From Mucilaginibacter_A sp964251965 (GTDB lineage Bacteria; Bacteroidota; Bacteroidia; Sphingobacteriales; Sphingobacteriaceae), in contig CAXULQ010000002.1 in the NCBI GenBank assembly GCA_964251965.1, positions 1 to 64,000 of the forward strand: DNA of 64,000 bases. The letters are read 5' to 3'. The position numbers and the translations under genes are program-made. How positions within the stretch are numbered: the first letter of the stretch is position 1; each line of letters opens with the position of its first letter. Below the pieces are notes generated by a model, which did not search any database, was not told where the DNA came from, and was given only the letters and a program-made list of their open reading frames with translations. Below, one piece after another: positions 52,241 to 59,673 of the stretch.

Positions 52241-53980
52241 ATGTCAAAAACAGTAGCAGACCAACTCGTAGAAATGCTTTCCGAAGCCGGTGTCAAAAGA
52301 ATATACGCCGTTACGGGCGATAGTTTAAACAACGTTAACAACGCCGTGCGCACCAGCGGCAAAATCCAGTGGATCCACGTCAGGCATGAAGAAGCAGGTG
52401 CTTACGCCGCCGGTGCCGAAGCACAATTGACCGGCGAACTGGCTTGTTGTGCAGGCAGCAGCGGTCCCGGCCATGTGCATTTGATCAACGGTTTGTACGA
52501 TGCTCATCGTTCTGCCGCGCCGGTGCTGGCCATTGCTTCTACCGTAATGTCGCAGGAATTTGGGACGGAATATTTCCAGGAAACCAACACGATAAAACTG
52601 TTTGATGATTGCAGCCATTACAACCAGGTTGCGGTTACGCCGCAGCAATTGCCGCGGATGTTACAGGCTGGTATCCAGCATTCGCTGCATCGGAAAGGCG
52701 TTTCGGTGATTGGTTTGCCGGGCGATCTGACCGCGAAAGATGCCGAAGAAAGCGAAACCGCCATGCACTTTTATCGGCCCGAACCGTTAACGCGGCCGTC
52801 CGATAAAGAGTTGCAGGAATTAGCTGCGCTGATTGCGGCTCACGATAAAATCACCATTTTCTGCGGGATCGGCGTTGCCGAAGCACATGATGAAGTGGTA
52901 GAACTGGCTGCAAAAATTAAAGCTACAGTTGGCTTTTCTTACCGCGGCAAAATGCATATCCAGCATGATAACCCATATGAAGTTGGGATGACGGGCTTGC
53001 TCGGTTTGCCATCTGCTTATCATTCTATGCACGAATCGGATTTGGTGATTTTGTTGGGTACGGATTTTCCTTACGTCAACTTTATGCCAACCAAAAACAA
53101 GATTGTGCAGATTGATATGAAACCCGAACGTCTTGGCCGCCGCGCTAAATTAACGATGGGTTTATGCGGAGATATCAAACATACTTTGCAGGCTTTGATG
53201 CCTCTTTTATCAACCAAAAATGATGACAGCTTTTTGAAAACACAGTTGGAGTTTTATGAAAAGGTAAAAGAAAAAATGCAGACTTATGTAGATGATAAAG
53301 GTGGAAAAGATGCCATCCACCCCGAATTTTTAGCTGCAACGGTTGATAAATTAGCTGATAACGATGCGATTTTTACGATGGATACCGGCATGTGCTGCGT
53401 TTGGGGCGCGCGTTACATTAATTCTACCGGTAAAAGAAGCATGATCGGTTCTTTCAACCACGGCTCGATGGCAAACGCCATGCCGCAAGCTATTGGTGCC
53501 GCGCTTGCTTGTCCGCAACGGCAGGTGATTGCTTTTTGCGGTGATGGCGGATTATCCATGATGATGGGCGATCTGGCAACCATCGTTCAGTATAAATTAC
53601 CGATTAAGCTGATCGTTTTCAACAATAAATCATTAGGTATGGTGAAGCTGGAAATGGAAGTTGCCGGTCTGCCCGACTGGCAAACCGATATGATTAACCC
53701 GGATTTTGCAGCTGTGGCGGCAGCTTTCGGGATGAAAGGCATTACCGTAAATGATCCTGAAAATTTAGAACAAGCCATCCAGCAAGCTTTTGCATTTAAC
53801 GGCCCGGCTTTGGTAAATGTGATGACCGACCCGAACGCATTGGCCATGCCGCCAAAAGTAGAATTTGCACAAGTAAAAGGAATGGCTTTATCGATGAGCA
53901 AACTGATTTTAAACGGACAAATAGATGAAGTTTTGGATACGGTAAAATCTAATTATAAACATATTAAGGATGTGTTGTAA
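52241..53980 (+). CDS. poxB: pyruvate oxidase / quinone-dependent pyruvate dehydrogenase-like ThDP enzyme
   Basis: A 579-residue thiamine-diphosphate enzyme starting at ATG 52241 (a frame from TTG 52223 is longer but unlikely). The N-terminal PYR domain has GVKRIYAVTGDSLNNV and the catalytic Glu in WIHVRHEEAGAYAAG. The central domain has ITIFCGIGVAEAHDEV. The C-terminal PP domain has GSFNHGSMANAMPQAIGA and the ThDP motif FCGDGGLSMMMGDLATI. MSKTVADQLVEMLSEAG matches PoxB, which oxidises pyruvate to acetate and CO2 with electrons to quinone. The far C-terminal membrane-binding segment seems to be present (ALSMSKLILNGQIDEVL). Acetolactate synthase is excluded by the PoxB-like ends. A motif copy is at 53431-53442. 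Confidence 0.93.
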   Translation: MSKTVADQLVEMLSEAGVKRIYAVTGDSLNNVNNAVRTSGKIQWIHVRHEEAGAYAAGAEAQLTGELACCAGSSGPGHVHLINGLYDAHRSAAPVLAIASTVMSQEFGTEYFQETNTIKLFDDCSHYNQVAVTPQQLPRMLQAGIQHSLHRKGVSVIGLPGDLTAKDAEESETAMHFYRPEPLTRPSDKELQELAALIAAHDKITIFCGIGVAEAHDEVVELAAKIKATVGFSYRGKMHIQHDNPYEVGMTGLLGLPSAYHSMHESDLVILLGTDFPYVNFMPTKNKIVQIDMKPERLGRRAKLTMGLCGDIKHTLQALMPLLSTKNDDSFLKTQLEFYEKVKEKMQTYVDDKGGKDAIHPEFLAATVDKLADNDAIFTMDTGMCCVWGARYINSTGKRSMIGSFNHGSMANAMPQAIGAALACPQRQVIAFCGDGGLSMMMGDLATIVQYKLPIKLIVFNNKSLGMVKLEMEVAGLPDWQTDMINPDFAAVAAAFGMKGITVNDPENLEQAIQQAFAFNGPALVNVMTDPNALAMPPKVEFAQVKGMALSMSKLILNGQIDEVLDTVKSNYKHIKDVL

Positions 53981-54019
53981 ATAAGAAATTTGTCTATATT
54001 GGTGGTTAAATTTATCTGT

Positions 54020-54361
54020 ATGAAAACCTTATTTTTAATGGTGTTTGTTTTGATAGCTTGTAAAAGTTATTCCCAGGATTTATATTCAATTTCGGAGCAA
54101 CCGAAAGCAAAATACAGTGCGAAGGATTCTATCATTACCGATCAATTAAATCAAAGTATTAACTTGTATGGAAAGGTTGAATTTGAAATTAACGGCTTAA
54201 CGGTTAAAGCAGATCAGGTGTTTTATGATCAAAAGAACCATCAGGTTTTAGCAAAAGGTTTAAGTAGTTATACTTTTGATAAAAAAGTAAACGTTTCCAA
54301 TGCTTCTAAAAATAAAACTTTGAAATATACAGTTGGCAACGATACTGTTTTTATCGAGTAA
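54020..54361 (+). CDS. small exported OstA/LptA-like protein
   Basis: A 113-residue protein starting at ATG 54020 with a signal peptide (MKTLFLMVFVLIACKSYSQ; the Cys also allows a lipoprotein). The mature part, INLYGKVEFEINGLTVKADQ then VFYDQKNHQVLAKGLSSY, has the beta-jellyroll pattern of OstA/LptA domains, which bind lipopolysaccharide during transport. It is far shorter than LptA and has one repeat, so a role in LPS transport is only suggested. A dispersed-motif variant forms the last codons: the gene's TAA is the TAAAA box of the copy at 54342-54353. Confidence 0.7.
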   Translation: MKTLFLMVFVLIACKSYSQDLYSISEQPKAKYSAKDSIITDQLNQSINLYGKVEFEINGLTVKADQVFYDQKNHQVLAKGLSSYTFDKKVNVSNASKNKTLKYTVGNDTVFIE

Positions 54362-54388
54362 AAATTGCTTTTCGACCATTTAGGGAAG

Positions 54389-54847
54389 ATGAAGTTTTAT
54401 GTGGATACATCAGTTTGGGGCGGATATGAAGATGAAGAGTTTGAAGAATGGACATTGCCATTTTTTGAACAGGCAAGAAAAGGCAATTTTGTTATTGTGA
54501 TTTCAGATTTGACTTTACGTGAACTTTTACCAGCACCTGAGCGCGTAAGAGAGTTAACTAAAACAATCCCTGATAAATTTTTGGAAGTTGTTTCTTTAAA
54601 TGAAGAAGCAGAATTGCTTGCAAGTGCTTACATTAAAAAAGGTGTATTAACACCAAAGTTTGTAAGTGATGCACAACACATTGCCATGGCGACCATTTTA
54701 AAAGTTGATAGCCTGATAAGCTGGACCTTTAAACACATGGTTAATTTTTTTCGTATAAAACAATACAACGAAATCAACCTTGAATTTGGTTACCAAACCA
54801 TTGATATTAGAACACCAAAAGAATTTATGTATGGAAACGGAGATTAA
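54389..54847 (+). CDS. PIN-domain (VapC-like) toxin
   Basis: A 152-residue PIN-fold ribonuclease starting at ATG 54389. Acidic active-site residues appear in MKFYVDTSVWGGYEDEEF (Asp6), ISDLTLRELLPAPE (Glu), and KFVSDAQHIAMATILKVDSL (Asp); the SWTFKHMVNFFRI region is typical of this subgroup. PIN toxins cleave RNA, often tRNA. The partner gene overlaps the 3' end by 17 bases, so the toxin gene comes first, the reverse of classical vapBC. It lies 28 bases after the OstA-like gene. Confidence 0.9.
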   Translation: MKFYVDTSVWGGYEDEEFEEWTLPFFEQARKGNFVIVISDLTLRELLPAPERVRELTKTIPDKFLEVVSLNEEAELLASAYIKKGVLTPKFVSDAQHIAMATILKVDSLISWTFKHMVNFFRIKQYNEINLEFGYQTIDIRTPKEFMYGNGD

Positions 54848-55010
54848 AAAAAAGTTTAAAGCGGTCGAATTTATGCGGGAAGTCCGAAATGATTTATCCG
54901 ATCTTTATCAATCAGACAAAAAACGTTATCATGAAGAATTAAAACAAGTGATGAAAGATTTTTTAAAAGAAAGGCAAAAAGTTTCTGCAATTGATTCAAC
55001 TAAGAATTGA
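54831..55010 (+). CDS. antitoxin partner of the PIN toxin
   Basis: A 59-residue charged, helical protein starting at ATG 54831: ETEIKKKFKAVEFMREVRND, then LSDLYQSDKKRYHEELKQVM. The FMR-x-RN/D motif is seen in antitoxin-like proteins next to PIN genes. The start codon lies inside the end of the toxin gene (17-base overlap), giving translational coupling. No DNA-binding motif is obvious. The assignment depends on this arrangement and the small conserved motif. Confidence 0.8.
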   Translation: METEIKKKFKAVEFMREVRNDLSDLYQSDKKRYHEELKQVMKDFLKERQKVSAIDSTKN

Positions 55011-55042
55011 AAATCAAAACAACTTTTAAAAGGTTAATTTTT

Positions 55043-55882
55043 TTACTTCTTCAAAAACCCAACACAAACCGCACAAACTTCCTCCAAAGCTTTCGGCAAC
55101 ACATCTTCAAAATATGGATGGCTGGAATTAAAGGTATGGTTGGCTTGCGGCACAACAACAAGTTCGGCATTTGGCTGCTTATCTTTCAATTCCAAAGCAT
55201 GGTTTACATTTACAGTTGGATCAGCATCGCCATGAATAATTAACCACGGTTGTTTTACTTCGGCAGCAGCCAAAAAAATATTTAAACGTTTTGGGTTTTG
55301 GCTGAGATCGTTAAGCAATGTTGCTTTTACCGGCATTTGCTGGTTGGTACGCGAATTGGGGAAAAACATTACATTACTCAGTTTCCATTGCGCTTCTGCT
55401 TCTTTCGGCCAAAGATTATGAAAATCGGCAACGGAAGCCCAGGTAATTAATTTGGCAACACGTTCATCTTCGGCAGCTTTGATAATGCTGATGCCGCCGC
55501 CCATGCTATGGCCAATTAGCAATACTGTTTTTACCGGCAAAAAGTTGGCACCGCCAGCAGCAAAATCAATTACCAGTTTTAAATCTTCCAGTTCGGTGGA
55601 AAAAGTATTGTTGCTGAAAGCTTCCAGGTCAACAAAATCCAAAGGAAATTCCGGCGTTGTCCCATTGTGCGAAAAGTTAAATTTAAGGAAACGGAAACCT
55701 CTTTCTGCAAAATATTGCGCCACCAGATTATGCGTTCCCCAATCTTTAAACCCTTTAAAACCGTGGGCAAAAATTACTAAAGGTGCTTCACGGTTACGGA
55801 CATCAAAAGTTAAATCCGCAAGCATATTCCTGCCGGAAGAACCGGGGATTAAAAAGGTTTCTTGTTTGATGTATTCGTTCAT
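55043..55882 (-). CDS. alpha/beta hydrolase (dienelactone-hydrolase-like)
   Basis: A 279-residue alpha/beta hydrolase. Oxyanion region LVIFAHGFKGFKDWGTHNL at 35-53, nucleophile Ser126 in LLIGHSMGGG, acid in IIHGDADPTVNVNHA and His in VPQANHTFNSS. No signal peptide. Substrate unknown; the family includes esterases and peptidases. A single gene converging with the PIN pair; a motif variant (55522-55533) overlaps the strand before the nucleophile, and an exact copy (55888-55899) lies 6 bases before the start. Confidence 0.92.
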   Translation of the reverse strand: MNEYIKQETFLIPGSSGRNMLADLTFDVRNREAPLVIFAHGFKGFKDWGTHNLVAQYFAERGFRFLKFNFSHNGTTPEFPLDFVDLEAFSNNTFSTELEDLKLVIDFAAGGANFLPVKTVLLIGHSMGGGISIIKAAEDERVAKLITWASVADFHNLWPKEAEAQWKLSNVMFFPNSRTNQQMPVKATLLNDLSQNPKRLNIFLAAAEVKQPWLIIHGDADPTVNVNHALELKDKQPNAELVVVPQANHTFNSSHPYFEDVLPKALEEVCAVCVGFLKK

Positions 55883-55927
55883 GGTTAATGCTTCTTTTAG
55901 CAGGTAAAAAACTGGTAGATGTTGTTG

Positions 55928-56012
55928 TCATCCTGAACTTGTTTAAAGATATCTCAGGATTGATCATACAAAGATAGTTTTCACGAGAGATGCCGAAACA
56001 AGTTCAGCATGA
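55928..56012. repeat. inverted repeat with TCATCCTGAACTTGTTT arms
   Basis: TCATCCTGAACTTGTTT (55928-55944) faces AAACAAGTTCAGCATGA (55996-56012), complementary apart from about one position. Between them lie TATCTCAGGAT and GAGAGATGCC, also related inside. A typical dispersed palindromic intergenic repeat of Bacteroidetes, by recollection; it fills the gap between the hydrolase and DoxX-like genes. Confidence 0.75.
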
Positions 56013-56077
56013 GAAAAAAGAACCGTACTTCTTTTATCAGCCTAAAACCTGCAACTGGCAACCCACAACTGAAAAAC

Positions 56078-56452
56078 TCAATCCTTCCGATGCCAGTAAG
56101 CCCAAATTATTAAAACGGCTTGCAAAGGCAGCCGAACCCAGGCACCGGTTTTGGTAACCAATAACTTTCCTAACATAAAAGGAGCAATTTGAATCATATA
56201 GATGTGTGCCGGAATAAAAGCGATCAGCATTAAAATAATTCCATAAACAGCATATTGGCGTGTTGGTTTATATATCAGCATTAACCCAAAAAGCAGCTCG
56301 AAAAAACCAGACAACAGATTTAGTACCTTCGGAAAAGGTAAATACGGCGGAATCAGCTTTAAATAACCTGTTGGATGTACAAAATGATTTGTTCCGGCCA
56401 CTAGATACAAAGCAATTAAAAGGATTAAACTGACCGTTTTAAGTTTCGGCAT
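56078..56452 (-). CDS. DoxX-like membrane protein
   Basis: A 124-residue four-helix membrane protein from ATG 56452. VAGTNHFVHPTGYLKLIPPY is the DoxX-family loop after helix 1 (with His-Phe and Pro-Pro), and LNLLSGFFELLFGLMLIYKP makes helix 2. The family includes DoxX and MauE types acting in thiol or quinone chemistry, but function here is unknown. It is divergent to hemA with a 160-base spacer. Confidence 0.88.
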   Translation of the reverse strand: MPKLKTVSLILLIALYLVAGTNHFVHPTGYLKLIPPYLPFPKVLNLLSGFFELLFGLMLIYKPTRQYAVYGIILMLIAFIPAHIYMIQIAPFMLGKLLVTKTGAWVRLPLQAVLIIWAYWHRKD

Positions 56453-56582
56453 AAACAAGAATATTGTATTTGGTAAACCAGGATCAAATGATTGTAAACA
56501 TAGTTATTTCTGCTTCAATTTAAACCCATTCTAAATACAAGTGTTTGACAAAGTACTGACAGTGCAGCTACCCGCTGTTGTT

Positions 56583-56590
56583 TACTTTTG
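56583..56590 (+). promoter_or_regulatory. Bacteroidetes -7 promoter element (TACTTTTG) for hemA
   Basis: TACTTTTG matches TAnnTTTG and ends 22 bases before the TTG at 56613. It lies inside the longer frame starting at GTG 56541, arguing for the later start. Confidence 0.45.
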
Positions 56591-56612
56591 TTGGGTCTTT
56601 ATAACAGCGGCT

Positions 56613-57842
56613 TTGAAATATTTAAAAGTTATTGCCTTTACTCATAAACAAATTGAACTGAAAGAACTGGGCAAACTGGTAATCTGTCAGGAAGATTTGA
56701 CAACAAAGCTGCAAGAAGCTAAAACACTTTTTCAAATACCCGAAATTTTTTACTTAGCCACTTGCAACCGGGTTGAATTTGTGATGGCTACTTCACAAGT
56801 TGTGGATAGAGATTTTGCCCGTAAATTTATTGATTTCATGAATATTGGGCTTTGTCCTCATTTTTTGGAATCCTTTATTGCCGGTGCTTCTATTTATGAG
56901 GAAAAAGAAGCCTTGAGCCATTTGCTGCGCACTTCCTGCTCCATGGAAAGTTTGGTAGTTGGCGAGAAGGAAATTCTGGCGCAAATGCGCAAAGCTTACG
57001 AATGCTGCCGTGCAGCCAATTTAACCGGCGATTATTTGCGTTTGGTGATGAACCGTGTTGTAAAAGCAGCCAAAGAAGTTTATACCGATACCAATATTTC
57101 GCGCAACCCAATTTCTGTGGTTTCTCTGGCTTACCGCAAATTAAAGGAACTCGCTTTAACAGCTAATGCCCGGATTTTGATTATCGGCGCAGGCGAAACC
57201 AACAAAAATATTTCCAAGTATCTGCAAAAGCACAGGTTTTCTAATTTTGCTGTTTTTAACCGTACAAAATCCAAAGCAGAAGAATTGGCTGCCGAACTAA
57301 ATGGAAAAGCTTACGGCTTAGAGGAACTGGCCAGTTATAGTCAAGGTTTTGATGTGATCATCACTTGCACTTCTTCGATTGAGCCAATCATTACAACTGA
57401 AATTTACAAAACGCTTTTAAACGGCGAAACCAACCGCAAAACAATTGTAGACCTGGCGGTTCCGAATGATACTGCTGCAGAAGTATTAGAGCAGTTTCCG
57501 GTAAATTATATTGAAGTCCATTCTTTGAACGAACTTTCTAAAAGCAATTTGCAGGAACGTTATCAGGAATTGATCCATGCCGAAAAGATCATCGAACAAA
57601 ATATTACCGATTTTATTCCGGTTTTAAAGCAGCGCCGTGTAGAATTGGCGATGCGCGAAGTGCCCGAAAAAATAAAGGAAATACGCGAACGGGCAGTAAG
57701 TTGTGTTTTTGCAGATGAGATTGAATTAATGGACATCCGCTCCCGCGAAGTGCTGGAAAAAGTGATCAATTACATGGAAAAAAAATACATCAGTGTTCCC
57801 ATGCGGATGGCAAAAGAAATCATGCTCCGCGATCCTAATTAA
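56613..57842 (+). CDS. hemA: glutamyl-tRNA reductase
   Basis: A 409-residue enzyme reducing glutamyl-tRNA(Glu) to glutamate-1-semialdehyde, first step of C5 heme synthesis. The catalytic Cys is in FYLATCNRVEF; with the TTG start at 56613 it is residue 51, close to Cys50 of E. coli. SMESLVVGEKEILAQMRKAY and the NADPH-binding ILIIGAGETNKNISKYL are present, and DIRSREVLEKVINYMEKKYI makes the C-terminal dimer helix. A GTG at 56541 adds 24 unrelated residues and lies before the promoter. First gene of hemA-hemCD-hemB-hemL. It is followed by a motif copy (57862). Confidence 0.94.
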   Translation: MKYLKVIAFTHKQIELKELGKLVICQEDLTTKLQEAKTLFQIPEIFYLATCNRVEFVMATSQVVDRDFARKFIDFMNIGLCPHFLESFIAGASIYEEKEALSHLLRTSCSMESLVVGEKEILAQMRKAYECCRAANLTGDYLRLVMNRVVKAAKEVYTDTNISRNPISVVSLAYRKLKELALTANARILIIGAGETNKNISKYLQKHRFSNFAVFNRTKSKAEELAAELNGKAYGLEELASYSQGFDVIITCTSSIEPIITTEIYKTLLNGETNRKTIVDLAVPNDTAAEVLEQFPVNYIEVHSLNELSKSNLQERYQELIHAEKIIEQNITDFIPVLKQRRVELAMREVPEKIKEIRERAVSCVFADEIELMDIRSREVLEKVINYMEKKYISVPMRMAKEIMLRDPN

Positions 57843-57928
57843 CTGGTTTTTTTTAATGTTGATGCTTCTTTTATCGTCAGAAAAATCCCATTTCTAAAGA
57901 TAAATCACTATAATTTTTCTTAAAAAAT

Positions 57929-57936
57929 TACCTTTG
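57929..57936 (+). promoter_or_regulatory. Bacteroidetes -7 promoter element (TACCTTTG) for hemCD
   Basis: TACCTTTG matches TAnnTTTG and ends 22 bases before the TTG start, the same distance as the element before hemA. The -33 partner is not convincing. Confidence 0.4.
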
Positions 57937-57958
57937 CGATTATTCAAACAGCAAAAAC

Positions 57959-59539
57959 TTGGACAGAAAAATTATTATAGGAACACGCGGAAGCGATTTG
58001 GCTTTGTGGCAGGCCAATTTTGTAAAAGACCGTTTGGCCGAAATAAATGTTCTGGCAGAGCTTAAAATAATTAAAACCCAGGGCGACCGTATTTTAAACC
58101 TCAGTTTTGATAAGTTAGAAGGAAAAGGTTTTTTTACCAAAGAACTGGAAGAAGAACTGTTGGCAGCAACAATTGATTTAGCTGTACATTCGCATAAAGA
58201 TTTACCAACCGAAAACCCGCCCGGCTTAATTGTAGCAGCCGTTTCTGAGCGGGAAGACCCATCCGAACTGTTGATGATGCTGAAGGATTGTGTAGATGTG
58301 AAACAAAAGCTTTCTGTAAAATTTGGTGCTTTGGTAGGCACTTCTTCCAATCGGCGCAAAGCGCAATTGCTGGCCGTTCGCCCGGATTTGGAAATTGCAG
58401 AATTGCGCGGCAATGTGCCAACGCGCATTAACAAATTACGGCATGAAGAATACGATGCCATTATGCTGGCAAAAGCTGGAATAATAAGGCTGGGCTTGGA
58501 TTTAAGTGAGTTTTATGTGGAAGATATTGGCCCAACAGAATTTATACCGGCTCCGGCACAAGGTGTTCTTGCTATTCAAATCCGGGAAAACGATAAAGAA
58601 CTTTTTGATGTATTGCAACACTTAAACCATCCGGAAGTTGCCGAAGCTTTGGCGGTAGAACGTAAAGTATTGCGTTTGTTTGGAGGCGGCTGCCATTTGC
58701 CGCTGGGCTGTTACTGCCGCAAAGAGGATGGTAAGTTCCAGGTTTTTACTTCTAAAGCTACGGATGATGAGAAAGTCCCTGATCGTTATTTTACAGAAGT
58801 GTTAACAACAGAAGGTTTGCCAGAAAAAGTAGTTGCTAAATTTAGTGCAACCAGAAAGTTTCCGGCTACTGTTTTTATATCGAGAGATTTATCAGCGCAA
58901 AGTTACTTCCGCAGGGCAGTAGAAAAGAATGGTGTACAGATAGAAGCACGTTCTTTAATCCGCACCGTTCCGGTAATTACCAAGCTTGATCCTTATATTT
59001 TAAGAAATGTAGATTGGATATTTTTCACCAGTAAAAACGGTGTCGAATATTTTTTCAACCTGCAACCTCAACTTCCCAAAAAAGTAAAATTTGGGGTGAT
59101 GGGAAGCGGATCAGAAAATACCTTACGTTCTTTTGGGCATAAGCCAGATTACGTTGGCGAAGGTGTTGACAGTGCAGATGTAGGTGCAGAATTTGCAAAA
59201 CTGGCAAACGGTTCTACCATTTTGTTTCCCGCTGCCGAAGATCCGATGCGCATTATCCATCAGGCATTATCCCCGGAAACAAAAAAAATTGATTTGCCGG
59301 TTTACGAAACGGTTTTGGAAGAAAATGCCGAAGCATCAGCCGCCGAAGTGCTTATTTTCACCAGTCCGTCTAATGTTGAGGCTTATTTTGCCGATAATTT
59401 ATTAGATGTTGGCCAGCAGGTAATTGCTATCGGAAAATCAACCGGAAAAAAATTAGATGAAATTGGTGTAAAATATACGCTGCCTTTTTCGCCGGATGAG
59501 ATTGGATTGGCGGAGGCGGTGTTTGGGTTAAGCTTTTAG
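57959..59539 (+). CDS. hemC: fusion of hydroxymethylbilane synthase and uroporphyrinogen-III synthase
   Basis: A 526-residue protein. Residues 1-300 are porphobilinogen deaminase: IGTRGSDLALWQANFVKDRL, Asp81 in LAVHSHKDLPTE, RGNVPTRINKL and the dipyrromethane-carrying Cys245 in FGGGCHLPLG. Residues about 303-526 have the HemD build: VFISRDLSAQSYFRRA, IFFTSKNGVEYFF, and EVLIFTSPSNVEAYFADN. The fusion would make uroporphyrinogen III from porphobilinogen in one chain. The start is TTG at 57959; there is no other start near the conserved beginning. It is second in the heme gene run. Confidence 0.93.
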   Translation: MDRKIIIGTRGSDLALWQANFVKDRLAEINVLAELKIIKTQGDRILNLSFDKLEGKGFFTKELEEELLAATIDLAVHSHKDLPTENPPGLIVAAVSEREDPSELLMMLKDCVDVKQKLSVKFGALVGTSSNRRKAQLLAVRPDLEIAELRGNVPTRINKLRHEEYDAIMLAKAGIIRLGLDLSEFYVEDIGPTEFIPAPAQGVLAIQIRENDKELFDVLQHLNHPEVAEALAVERKVLRLFGGGCHLPLGCYCRKEDGKFQVFTSKATDDEKVPDRYFTEVLTTEGLPEKVVAKFSATRKFPATVFISRDLSAQSYFRRAVEKNGVQIEARSLIRTVPVITKLDPYILRNVDWIFFTSKNGVEYFFNLQPQLPKKVKFGVMGSGSENTLRSFGHKPDYVGEGVDSADVGAEFAKLANGSTILFPAAEDPMRIIHQALSPETKKIDLPVYETVLEENAEASAAEVLIFTSPSNVEAYFADNLLDVGQQVIAIGKSTGKKLDEIGVKYTLPFSPDEIGLAEAVFGLSF

Positions 59540-59672
59540 CTATTAGCAATCAGCTTAATAGCAATCGAAATAAAACAAGAACATAAAACAACACAAATAA
59601 AAAGGTAATAAGCAGAAAGGTATAAGCTTGATATTAAGCTGATTGCTGAAGGCTGAATGCTAATAGCTCAAA
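59540..59672. repeat. inverted AGCTATTAGCAATCAGC-type repeat
   Basis: TAGCTATTAGCAATCAGC right after the hemCD stop faces GCTGATTGCTGAAGGCTGAA and GCTAATAGCT just before hemB. The same family appears between hemB and hemL and near 43043. It fills the 133-base spacer. Confidence 0.65.
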
Positions 59673-59673
59673 T

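Noticed and set aside
54780..54830. Longer antitoxin from ATG 54780
   Set aside because: The added 17 residues lie within conserved toxin codons; ATG 54831 gives a normal overlapping start.
56541..56612. Longer hemA from GTG 56541
   Set aside because: It adds 24 residues unlike the family, lies before the TAnnTTTG box, and shifts the catalytic Cys from 51 to 75.
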